From Leptospira congkakensis (GTDB lineage: Bacteria; Spirochaetota; Leptospiria; Leptospirales; Leptospiraceae): DNA of 64,000 bases. This document shows, in pieces, positions 45,675 through 53,147 of this stretch. The translations under genes were made by a program, and so were the position numbers. The stretch spans positions 310,001-374,000 of the forward strand of contig NZ_RQGQ01000016.1 of NCBI RefSeq assembly GCF_004770265.1. The letters are read 5' to 3'. The notes under the pieces are model-generated. The model was not told the DNA's origin, made no database searches, and saw only the letters and a program-made list of their open reading frames with translations. Each line of letters starts with the position of its first letter. The first letter of the stretch is position 1.

Positions 45675-46868
45675 GTGAAAAAAGCCATAAAGGATCTTTT
45701 CCGAAACGGAGAATCTGAAATAAAACCACTAAACGGCTTAAGAGCTTTTGCTATTTTATTTGTTCTTGTTAACCATTATTATATTAATCTAAAATCAATA
45801 ATTGCGCCTTATCCTACATTAGAACTTCTATATTCAAATCTATGGTCGGGAGTAGATTTATTCTTTGTTTTAAGTGGATTCCTAATTTCAAAAGGCCTTT
45901 GGGAAAATTGGAAAGTTGATACAAAATTAGATTTTAAAAAGTTCTATATCAAACGAACTTTAAGAATTTTCCCAGCTTATTATTTGTTCCTTACTATAAC
46001 TTACCTCACTGGGAAAATAATGATTTTTTCATATGAAAGAAACAGAATATTAAATGAAGCAGTCGAAAATTTGCAAAAAGCAATTGGAAATTCATGGGCT
46101 GATTTCGTTTTCCTTGGCAATTATTTGCAGGGAATTCACACTCATACTTGGTCATTATCTACTGAGGAGCAATTCTATTTAATTTTCCCAATTCTTTGTG
46201 CTACAATATTCTTTAAATTTGAATTTAAAGTGAGACAATTCTTACTTTTGCTTGTATATTTATTACCTGTCCTATTCAGGATACTAATCTTAAGTAAGAT
46301 CGAAGGATTCTCTAATCCACCATATTACGAAGAAATATACCATCCATTCCAAACAAGATTTGATTCTTTAATTATTGGTGTTATTGCCATGGATATTTAT
46401 ATGAATAAAGAAAATTGGAGTAATGAGATAAAAGATAATGTGGTATATTTTTATTCATTATTACTTCTATTTTTCTCTTTTTTAATTTTTTCACATTTAC
46501 AGTCACAATACGATCCAAACTTCTTTAGACATACATTCAAGTATAACGTCCAAAATATTGGTTTTGCGGGAATTCTCTATCTATCCATAATAAAAATTGA
46601 ATCTCCAATATCAAAATTTCTTAGCTTGAATGTGTTTTCACCTATTGCAAAACTGAGTTACACTATTTATCTTTGGCATTTCATAATCATGGGTGTTTCT
46701 ATGGCGTTATTTAAGATTAATGCTAAAACATCAATATTTGAGTTTCATTTAAAATTCTTAGCTATGCTGGTTCTTCAGGTTATTTTGACATTGCCTCTTT
46801 ATATATTTATTGAGTTGCCTTTTCAGAAATTAAGAAAGAAATTTTATAATGAAAATAACAAAAGTTAA
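45675..46868 (+). CDS. Acyltransferase family 3 membrane protein (OafA/YrhL-like)
   Basis: This 397-residue protein has about ten hydrophobic helices. It has the family signatures LNGLRAFAILFVLVNHYY (catalytic His), SGVDLFFVLSGFLISKGLW, FKKFYIKRTLRIFPAYYLF and THTWSLSTEEQFYLIFPIL. It transfers acyl groups to a surface polysaccharide or lipid at the inner membrane. GTG start with GCGGGA upstream. A surface-modifying enzyme under a dedicated regulator suggests phase- or condition-dependent modification (inference). Confidence 0.88.
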   Translation: MKKAIKDLFRNGESEIKPLNGLRAFAILFVLVNHYYINLKSIIAPYPTLELLYSNLWSGVDLFFVLSGFLISKGLWENWKVDTKLDFKKFYIKRTLRIFPAYYLFLTITYLTGKIMIFSYERNRILNEAVENLQKAIGNSWADFVFLGNYLQGIHTHTWSLSTEEQFYLIFPILCATIFFKFEFKVRQFLLLLVYLLPVLFRILILSKIEGFSNPPYYEEIYHPFQTRFDSLIIGVIAMDIYMNKENWSNEIKDNVVYFYSLLLLFFSFLIFSHLQSQYDPNFFRHTFKYNVQNIGFAGILYLSIIKIESPISKFLSLNVFSPIAKLSYTIYLWHFIIMGVSMALFKINAKTSIFEFHLKFLAMLVLQVILTLPLYIFIELPFQKLRKKFYNENNKS

Positions 46869-46877
46869 GGAAGGTAA

Positions 46878-47246
46878 ATGAATATGAAGAAACGATATAT
46901 GGCAACAATCTTTGGCCTAACAATACTAATATGGTTAGTTGTAAGTATTTGGAGTTACGTTGAAGAACCAGTTCATTTTGATAAGTTAAATTGCCTGTAT
47001 GTTTTATTCACAGGCTTAGCATTCGCTGGTTTAGTTGTCTCAATTTCGATACAAACAAAACAATTAAACAGCAACGCTAGAATGAACGCTATATCCTCAA
47101 TTCTGTCAAATAGAAAAGAAATTGCAAGTCTTGTATCAAATTCTCCACGTGCACATAAGTTTGATCTAACAACCGATACTATTACTGATAAAAGTATTGA
47201 ATTGTATGAAGAACTGTTATCTCTTCTCGAAAATGATTCTAATTGA
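46878..47246 (+). CDS. Small membrane protein, function unknown
   Basis: This 122-residue protein has two membrane helices (TIFGLTILIWLVVSIWSY and CLYVLFTGLAFAGLVVSISI) and a cytoplasmic helical tail of about 55 residues. It follows the acyltransferase gene by 9 bp with AAGGAAGG upstream, so it is probably in the same operon. The layout resembles small membrane proteins that accompany defence or surface systems, but no function can be assigned. Its 3' end overlaps a minus-strand small gene. Confidence 0.65.
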   Translation: MNMKKRYMATIFGLTILIWLVVSIWSYVEEPVHFDKLNCLYVLFTGLAFAGLVVSISIQTKQLNSNARMNAISSILSNRKEIASLVSNSPRAHKFDLTTDTITDKSIELYEELLSLLENDSN

Positions 47247-47397
47247 TTTTTTCAATATAATCTTTTCCAATTCTTAAATATGTAACTCCGTCTATTTTAA
47301 ATTTGGCAATGAGGAATTCATTGCCAAAGTCTAGCCGAAAATGTTTAGTTTCAAAATAGCCTTCCGAAATAAGTTCAAAATCAATTTTATTTTCCAT
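47239..47397 (-). CDS. 52-residue small protein
   Basis: The ATG at 47397 opens a 52-codon frame MENKIDFELISEGYFETKHF..., rich in charged and aromatic residues, ending in YLRIGKDYIEKIN. It is too short for many gene callers. It lies 6 bp after the stop of the 49-residue ORF on the same strand and has the ACTAAT box 5 nt before ATG. Its end overlaps the convergent membrane protein gene by 8 bp. The family is unknown. Confidence 0.5.
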   Translation of the reverse strand: MENKIDFELISEGYFETKHFRLDFGNEFLIAKFKIDGVTYLRIGKDYIEKIN

Positions 47398-47403
47398 AAC
47401 TGA

Positions 47404-47553
47404 TTAGTTATGATTTTTCTTTTTAACCTCTTTTTCGAATTGAATAATTGTCAGTTCAATCCAATGAATCACATCTGGATTTTCTCTCATTTTTTGTAGG
47501 ATTTTTTCTATTTTATTTTCATGAGTTTGCGTTAATTTTTTTGAAATCGGCAT
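47404..47553 (-). CDS. 49-residue small helical protein
   Basis: The ATG at 47553 gives MPISKKLTQTHENKIEKILQ, then KMRENPDVIHWIELTIIQFE and a basic tail. AGGAC precedes the start. The longer frame upstream runs into the transposase region and looks non-coding. It is followed at 6 bp by the 52-residue gene, forming a tiny operon. The function is unknown. Confidence 0.5.
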   Translation of the reverse strand: MPISKKLTQTHENKIEKILQKMRENPDVIHWIELTIIQFEKEVKKKNHN

Positions 47554-47560
47554 CTGATTT

Positions 47561-48560
47561 GTCCTAGCCCTTCTGTAAAATGGAGGTATGAAAAAAGGAA
47601 ATAATACAACTATCGTCCGAGCAATTGGAATCTCATATTTGGAACTTATGCAAAGATTTCCTACAGAAATGGACATCATTGATTATTTTCTTCATATAAA
47701 ATATCCCAAAGGAATTCGATGTTCACATTGTCTCTCTAAGAAAGTTATTCATAGAAAACTCACACCTAGGAAATTCCAATGCAATAGTTGTAATAATTCC
47801 TTCTCCATATTCAAATCAACCATTTTTAAAGATTCTAAACTAGACCTCAGAAAATGGCTCTATGTAATTCATTTGGTAGTAAATGCAAAGAAAGGTATAT
47901 CTGCCTGTCAAGTTCATCGAGAAATTAGAGGAAGTTATAAAACTTCTTGGCGGATGGTTCATCAAATCAGAAAAGCTATGGGACAGACTGTTTCTAAAGA
48001 TATGTTCAAGGCCATTGTTGAAATCGATGAAGCTTATGTTCATTCTGATCCTAAACCAAAAGTAAAATCTAAACGAGGTCGGGGAAGTTTCAAGACTCCA
48101 ATTGTAGGGGTTTACTCCAGAGAAGATGATAAAATTTATACCACTGTTGCTAAACCGAATAAACTCGGTCAGAAATTAACGGGTAAACAATTATTAAATA
48201 TTCTTGAGGAAGTAACCTCTAAGGAAGCAGTTGTCATGACTGATGAATTTCGTCCATATCGCATCTTAGAGAAAGAAGGATATGATCACCAAACTGTAAA
48301 TCATAGTGAACATCAATATGCCTTCAATGGAATTCATGTGAATAATGTAGAAGCATTTTGGTCAATTTTCAAGAGAGGGTTAGTAGGAAGTTTTCATCAC
48401 GTTTCTGGGAAATATCTTCAAAACTATATCAATGAATTTACTTACAGGTTTAATAATCGCAAGAATAAAGAGATATTCTACGATTTATTAGAAAAAACTC
48501 TACTGGAGTTTTGAGTTGACAGGTGTTATGTTTAGTAGTATTTTACAATTACTAGAGGAT
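47561..48560 (+). mobile_element. IS1595-type insertion sequence (approximate bounds)
   Basis: The bounds rest on an imperfect inverted repeat (47561-47581 and 48540-48560) that shares TCCT near the outside and TGTAAAAT at the inside. I see no target duplication, so the true ends could lie a little further out or in. The single cargo gene is the transposase. Confidence 0.4.
47588..48514 (+). CDS. IS1595-family (ISXO2-like) transposase
   Basis: This 308-residue protein is apparently intact. It has an N-terminal zinc ribbon (CSHCLSKKVIHRK...FQCNSCNNSF), a helical linker, and a DDE-type catalytic domain: VEIDEAYV (first Asp), VVMTDEFRPYR (second Asp), HSEHQYAFNG, and NNVEAFWSIFKRGLVGSFHHV (the Asn/Glu block typical of ISXO2-like enzymes). 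GGAGG lies just before the ATG. It catalyses movement of its own element. Confidence 0.92.
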   Translation: MKKGNNTTIVRAIGISYLELMQRFPTEMDIIDYFLHIKYPKGIRCSHCLSKKVIHRKLTPRKFQCNSCNNSFSIFKSTIFKDSKLDLRKWLYVIHLVVNAKKGISACQVHREIRGSYKTSWRMVHQIRKAMGQTVSKDMFKAIVEIDEAYVHSDPKPKVKSKRGRGSFKTPIVGVYSREDDKIYTTVAKPNKLGQKLTGKQLLNILEEVTSKEAVVMTDEFRPYRILEKEGYDHQTVNHSEHQYAFNGIHVNNVEAFWSIFKRGLVGSFHHVSGKYLQNYINEFTYRFNNRKNKEIFYDLLEKTLLEF

Positions 48561-48566
48561 TAAAAA

Positions 48567-48842
48567 ATGGCAAAAAGGAATTATCCATATTACAGGTTAT
48601 TGTTAAATGGCCGAGAAGAGTGGCATTTATTTGGTATTATAGAAAGAACAAACCCTACATCAGGAAAAACAGAATTCGTAATAGAAAAATTATCTATTTG
48701 TGAAAAGATGGATCAAACAAATAGGAGAAATGAATCTAAAATATTAGAAGAACATTATATGAGATTACATGCCGCTTCTGTTGGGAAACAAGTTTGTGGG
48801 ACATGTATTTCACATCTTTACTTAACTCCTAAAGATGTTTAG
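48567..48842 (+). CDS. Small hypothetical protein
   Basis: This 91-residue basic protein has NYPYYRLLLNGREEWHLFG at the start and a CxxC pair in VCGTCISHLYL near the end. GAGG lies upstream of the ATG, just outside the IS right end. Its 3' end overlaps a minus-strand gene by 14 bp. The family is unknown. Confidence 0.55.
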   Translation: MAKRNYPYYRLLLNGREEWHLFGIIERTNPTSGKTEFVIEKLSICEKMDQTNRRNESKILEEHYMRLHAASVGKQVCGTCISHLYLTPKDV

Positions 48843-49065
48843 CTAAACCCCATTCAAAAGGATCTATAGATGTTATATATTCTTTAGTTTCTTTATGAAA
48901 AATATCTATCAATTTATCCATTTCTTCTTTCGAAATAGGTGTATCCTCTAAACATTCATCAACATTACTATTTCGTTTCTTCATCGTTAAGTAGTGCAAT
49001 AATTCCCCAGATTCATTATACACTGGCTCTAATGAGTTAAAAAATTCTTCTATATCAGTATCCAT
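48829..49065 (-). CDS. Small acidic hypothetical protein
   Basis: This 78-residue acidic protein reads MDTDIEEFFNSLEPVYNESG..., with SKEEMDKLIDIFHKETKEYI near the end. There is no canonical ribosome binding site, but the ACTAAT box stands 5 nt before ATG. It overlaps the convergent 91-residue gene. The function is unknown. Confidence 0.55.
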   Translation of the reverse strand: MDTDIEEFFNSLEPVYNESGELLHYLTMKKRNSNVDECLEDTPISKEEMDKLIDIFHKETKEYITSIDPFEWGLAKHL

Positions 49066-49133
49066 ATTTTATTAGTTAGTGTATCTAAATTTTCTTATTT
49101 ACAATTTATTTGGGAAGCTTATCATTTTAGTAA

Positions 49134-49463
49134 ATGATTTACGCCAATACACACATTGAATTGCAACATATTGATAAAATACTCAATCAAATAAAATCAC
49201 TTACAGATAAAAATCCAAAGGGTTTTATTGCTGAGATAAATTGTCATTCTATAACATTTTGGGGAATAATCACTGACACCTATCTTTCGGAAGAAAGGGA
49301 AGGAAAGCTTGCCATTGTAAAAATAAAATCACCTGTAAAATACGATACTGGCAATGGTAAGCCCTCTAATTATCTAGAAATCAATATTTTATCAGTTAAA
49401 AATATTAGAATAGAAAATGATAAATCTATAATCGACCTATACAATAAATCAGGTCTTCTTTAG
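49134..49463 (+). CDS. Small hypothetical protein
   Basis: This 109-residue protein reads MIYANTHIELQHIDKILNQI, with a beta-rich centre (GFIAEINCHSITFWGIITDTYL) and a hydrophilic end. It has no signal peptide or membrane segment. Its last 38 bp overlap a minus-strand 53-residue gene. The family is unknown. Confidence 0.55.
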   Translation: MIYANTHIELQHIDKILNQIKSLTDKNPKGFIAEINCHSITFWGIITDTYLSEEREGKLAIVKIKSPVKYDTGNGKPSNYLEINILSVKNIRIENDKSIIDLYNKSGLL

Positions 49464-49587
49464 AATTTTCAGAAGGGTCTACACTCATAATTCCTGGTAT
49501 GGTTAATTTTCTTTTTCCATCCCAAGGATAAATTTCTATAATCTTTTTTCCAGATTCACATTCAATTATTTTAAATTCAAATTCCAT
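49426..49587 (-). CDS. 53-residue small protein
   Basis: The ATG at 49587 opens MEFEFKIIECESGKKIIEIY, then PWDGKRKLTIPGIM and an acidic end, stopping with TAG at 49426. It is below common length cut-offs. The ACTAAT box is 5 nt before ATG. It lies just inside the right inverted repeat of the island and overlaps the previous gene tail to tail. Unknown function. Confidence 0.5.
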   Translation of the reverse strand: MEFEFKIIECESGKKIIEIYPWDGKRKLTIPGIMSVDPSENSKEDLIYCIGRL

Positions 49588-49624
49588 GAATTATTAGTTA
49601 AAACTTAGAAAAAGCAATAAAAGT

Positions 49625-49649
49625 TAATGTCCTATAAGGGATAAGGGGG
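49625..49649 (-). repeat. Right copy of the 25-bp inverted repeat bounding the island
   Basis: The reverse complement matches 42831-42855 at 24 of 25 positions. TTAATGTC (49624-49631) can also pair with GACATTAA (49666-49673). Confidence 0.75.
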
Positions 49650-49743
49650 AAAAATAATAGTTAAAGACATTAATAATTTTGAGGAGCTTCGGTTGGATTA
49701 GTTCCTTATATACCATTCCAATGACTTACTATTAACCAAAATT

Positions 49744-50367
49744 ATGAAGGACCACTTTATTTGTTTATTTCTAATGATAATTGTTCAGTTGGAAGCGAAA
49801 GACGGATATTTGCCAGTAGCCGTATCAATTGTAAATGTTCATAAGGAACCCAGCTTGAATTCACCGGTTGTGTCTCAATTAATCATCGGTAATTTGGTAA
49901 AAATCATTCCGGATAAAAAAGTAAAAGATAAAGTAAACAGTGTAAATGGGTTTTGGGTTAACGTCGAAATCGGCTATAGTATTAAAAGTAATCTCAAAGA
50001 TGGTTGGGTTTTTGATAACTATTTAGGTACGCCGGAAAAATTCAGCAAACCAACTAACTGGTTACATAAAAAGTTTAATGGATGCTCTGGTGATTATTGT
50101 CTTACACTAAAAATGAAACCAAATGCAACTTACACTTACAGTTACGAACTTTGTACAGATGGAAGTTGTAATGAGCAGACATCCTGCTATGAAAAATCAG
50201 AGAAAAAGATTAGTAATAATGGATATATCCTTTGCCAAGGTTCTGGAGTGATTAAAGTTTATAAAAATTTAGTTTGGTTACAAAATTTTGGCAAAGAAAC
50301 GAACGAATATCTTTTTCTAAAGGAAAATAAATTATGTATGCCTGATATGGATGAGTGCATTGATTAA
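49744..50367 (+). CDS. Secreted protein with SH3b-like domain
   Basis: This 207-residue protein has an N-terminal signal (HFICLFLMIIVQLEAKDG). An SH3b-like module follows: LPVAVSIVNVHKEPSLNSPV, VSQLIIGNLVKIIPDKK and DGWVFDNYLG (residues ~20-95). The C-terminal half has paired cysteines (GCSGDYCLTL, CTDGSCNEQTSC). It is probably periplasmic; SH3b domains often bind cell wall. It is outside the right inverted repeat but still in AT-rich accessory DNA. Confidence 0.7.
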   Translation: MKDHFICLFLMIIVQLEAKDGYLPVAVSIVNVHKEPSLNSPVVSQLIIGNLVKIIPDKKVKDKVNSVNGFWVNVEIGYSIKSNLKDGWVFDNYLGTPEKFSKPTNWLHKKFNGCSGDYCLTLKMKPNATYTYSYELCTDGSCNEQTSCYEKSEKKISNNGYILCQGSGVIKVYKNLVWLQNFGKETNEYLFLKENKLCMPDMDECID

Positions 50368-50419
50368 ATGCGGGAATGGTATATAAGTGATGACGTTATC
50401 CGTTTTTTGCACTTTCGGC

Positions 50420-52243
50420 CTAGTTCATTGCTTTTAATTTCCAAACTTCAATTTGTTCTCCTTTCCAAACTAAAGATCCATTTTGGTTTTCTAATTCTTT
50501 TTTATATTCTAAAATTCTGGACTTAGGCCATAAAATCTCATCCGTAAACTCTGCTGCCAACACCATATAACAATGGCTTGCCTTTTCGCAAATCGATGCT
50601 GCATTTTTGATTTGTTCCAGAGGATAAGTTTTCACTTGGTCAGTGATCTGAAAAGAAAGGTTGTATTGTGAAAATACACAAATACCTTTTTTGGTTTTTA
50701 GATTTTTATCATTTCCGAGATTGGAAGTTGTATTCGGATCCAGATTTGTATTTGGCGATATAATCTTTAATGGATTCGAAAGAATTAGAAGATTCGCATT
50801 TTTTAAATCTTCTCGCACTTCGTTTTCTATCGCTTCATTTTTCCATGGACTTTTGATATTTGTATCCAGCGGAAAATTTTGATCGAGTGAGTTTTTCCAA
50901 AAGAGACAAGTAAGAATCAAAAAGGCAAAGGACAAAGATATTTTTTTCTCCGATTGGATCCAAAGAATTCCGGTATAAAGGATAAAAGGAACTAAGGAAT
51001 AACTGTAATACGTATAAACCTCATGGTGCCAGGGTCTAGAGGAAAATATATGTGTCGCGTATACTAGTCCGATTCCTATCACTTCTGGTAACATTTGAAA
51101 GATTCCGAGTCCCCCGCTCGTGATTAATTCTAGAAATATTTGAAATGATTTTTGGAAACCAGTTACTTGTTTGAAGGCGGAATGATACTCTTGGGTGAGA
51201 ACATTCGCCCAGGAGACGGATTCTTTCAAATCACCAAATATTGGATAAATGAAAAAAACAAAACCCATCCATAAAAATACGATGCTTATGATTAGTATTA
51301 ACGAATGGAGATGAATTTTATCTTCGATGCTAAAGAAAACCCATCTTTTAGCTGCTCCCGGTTTTCGATTCTCTTGATTATGTTTGTATATAAATCCTAA
51401 AACTGTCGGTAGAAAGAAAAGAAGAAGGTAGATCCCAATATCTTCTTTGAGTGAAAGATAAAGAATGGTGACAAAAGATAAAATACTATAATAAAACCAG
51501 AAGAAATGAGACCGAACATTTTGTATTTTTTTCCGTTCTTCCCAAATATAAAAAAAGAAAAGGGCAAATAATAAAACCAAAACTTCGAAATGAAAACTGG
51601 ATCCAATGCGGTAGAGATACAACTGGTTTGTGAGAAGAACCCAGAAAACTAAAAATTTACTTCCCTTTTCTTTTAAATTGTCTTTGGAAATTTGATACGC
51701 CCAGAAAAGCCAAAGGAACGTTGCCAATTGGTAAACGAAAAATACACCCACGGCCAGTCCCCATCTTTCGGGAATCCAATTCGCAAACGGAGACAAAACA
51801 AACATTCCTGGTGCGAAGTGGTGGTGGAGGTAACTTCCTATTCCTGACTCTGAATAGTAACCACTAGTAAATCCTTCTCCACGAGAAATAGAGAGAAGAA
51901 TATCCGAAATACCAATATAATCCGCATCTTGAAACAAAAAAGCATCGGCCAATGATTTTGTTAGTTGGAAGGCGTGGTAGGTGCTACCAATGAAAAATAT
52001 AATACAACTGATACAAAGTAAATAGGGGAGAATCTTGATTTGTTTGTCAGATAACAAACTAAAGTAAATAAGCTTGTCATTCGGCTTTGCTTCAGATTTT
52101 GTTTTTTTTTCTTTCCAGAAACTGATGATGGTAAGGAGAAATAAAAAAAGAAATACCCCTTTTTGAAAGGGGGCATGAAAGTTTTTAGGAGAAATAAAGA
52201 GAAAAGGAGAAACTAAACTGAATAAAAAAAATAAATAAACCAC
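50420..52243 (-). CDS. DUF2079 multi-spanning membrane protein
   Basis: This 607-residue protein has about 12 hydrophobic helices. DUF2079 marks are an early DADYIGISDILLSISRGEGF, HHHFAPGMFVLSPF, GSSFHFEVLVL and SLKEDIGIYLL. The ~170-residue C-terminal part is soluble. The family is related to membrane glycosyltransferases of the GT-C type; the substrate is unknown. GTG start directly after the stop of the upstream aldolase-like gene. Confidence 0.8.
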   Translation of the reverse strand: MVYLFFLFSLVSPFLFISPKNFHAPFQKGVFLFLFLLTIISFWKEKKTKSEAKPNDKLIYFSLLSDKQIKILPYLLCISCIIFFIGSTYHAFQLTKSLADAFLFQDADYIGISDILLSISRGEGFTSGYYSESGIGSYLHHHFAPGMFVLSPFANWIPERWGLAVGVFFVYQLATFLWLFWAYQISKDNLKEKGSKFLVFWVLLTNQLYLYRIGSSFHFEVLVLLFALFFFYIWEERKKIQNVRSHFFWFYYSILSFVTILYLSLKEDIGIYLLLFFLPTVLGFIYKHNQENRKPGAAKRWVFFSIEDKIHLHSLILIISIVFLWMGFVFFIYPIFGDLKESVSWANVLTQEYHSAFKQVTGFQKSFQIFLELITSGGLGIFQMLPEVIGIGLVYATHIFSSRPWHHEVYTYYSYSLVPFILYTGILWIQSEKKISLSFAFLILTCLFWKNSLDQNFPLDTNIKSPWKNEAIENEVREDLKNANLLILSNPLKIISPNTNLDPNTTSNLGNDKNLKTKKGICVFSQYNLSFQITDQVKTYPLEQIKNAASICEKASHCYMVLAAEFTDEILWPKSRILEYKKELENQNGSLVWKGEQIEVWKLKAMN

Positions 52244-53035
52244 TTAACGAATAAAGTATAATACCTTTCTTTCGCCGATTCGTTCTCGATTGATTTCCAC
52301 TCGGTTTCGGTAGTAATATCCTTTTTCAGGAAATGTTTTGGAGAAAAATTCAAATAAATCCATTTCGAATAACAACATACATTCGGCAACATCAGTTGCT
52401 CCAATCGCCATCGCTTTTTTCGTATCCACCATCACATGGCGTGAATTGATAAAGTCTGGTTCGATCTCATTGGCAATCAGATCAAAATTTGTTTTGGTGA
52501 TGGTTCCCCCAACAGAAGTTTTTTTCCCTCTGCTTTTTGCTTCCGAGATGATTTTTTTGGAAATCCTTGTGACTTCTTTGTCATCGGGTTTTTTATCCAT
52601 AGAAGCACTTAAGTCTGACCTAGCCGCTGTTACTTGTTCTAAACTTTGAAATGGAACGGAATCAAAAATATCCATCAAGTTTCTGTATCCAGTGATGGTT
52701 TCCATATTAATGGATTTGTTATAGGATTCGTATTCAGATGGTGTCAGGAGATTCTTCATGGTCTGGATGAAGTTTTTTAATGCGTATTCTGACTCCACCA
52801 TGGGTGCGGAAATTCCTGAAACTCCGATCCTTTGGCAGATTCGGATATCGTTTCTGGCTTCTGGGCCACCAATTTTGACATAGAGGGGCAAAATTCCGGC
52901 AGTAATCGTTTTTAGGAGGGAGATTTCTTCTTCTCCCATGTCCTCGGTTTCCGTACCTGTTTTGATGCAGACAAAAGAATAGTTTTCTTTCATCTCTAGT
53001 AAGGTTTTTCGTAAAACGTGGATTGATGTTTCCAT
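52244..53035 (-). CDS. HpcH/HpaI-type aldolase / citrate lyase-like protein
   Basis: This 263-residue protein starts at the ATG 53035, with GGAG 11 nt upstream. Family marks are LPLYVKIGGPEARNDIRIC, GVSGISAPMVESEYALKNF (PEP-mutase-like barrel with a metal-binding Glu), and VGGTITKTNFDL. It probably cleaves or forms a C-C bond in a keto acid. The open frame extends to 53329 and the stretch LVLFSGIDDTIHGDL before the ATG looks partly coding, so the start is uncertain; further extension would overlap lepB. Confidence 0.7.
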   Translation of the reverse strand: METSIHVLRKTLLEMKENYSFVCIKTGTETEDMGEEEISLLKTITAGILPLYVKIGGPEARNDIRICQRIGVSGISAPMVESEYALKNFIQTMKNLLTPSEYESYNKSINMETITGYRNLMDIFDSVPFQSLEQVTAARSDLSASMDKKPDDKEVTRISKKIISEAKSRGKKTSVGGTITKTNFDLIANEIEPDFINSRHVMVDTKKAMAIGATDVAECMLLFEMDLFEFFSKTFPEKGYYYRNRVEINRERIGERKVLYFIR

Positions 53036-53147
53036 AAGCAGAAGATCTCCATGTATGGTATCGTCGATTCCCGAAAATAGTACAAGTCTTTTGCGCTTTT
53101 TTTCCCCCTTTCTTGACAGAAAATTCCAATTCCCTAGCTTCGAACCT

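Noticed and set aside
45580..45729. 50-residue N-terminal extension of the XRE regulator
   Set aside because: It crosses the three operator palindromes and the acyltransferase start, and the HTH protein has a normal N-terminus from the GTG at 45579.
42831..49673. Integron-like cassette array (attC sites)
   Set aside because: The repeats and the ACTAAT boxes do not give the GTTRRRY / RYYYAAC boxes of attC, the 25-bp repeat cannot fold into an attC-like hairpin because its G runs have no C partners, and no integrase is visible.
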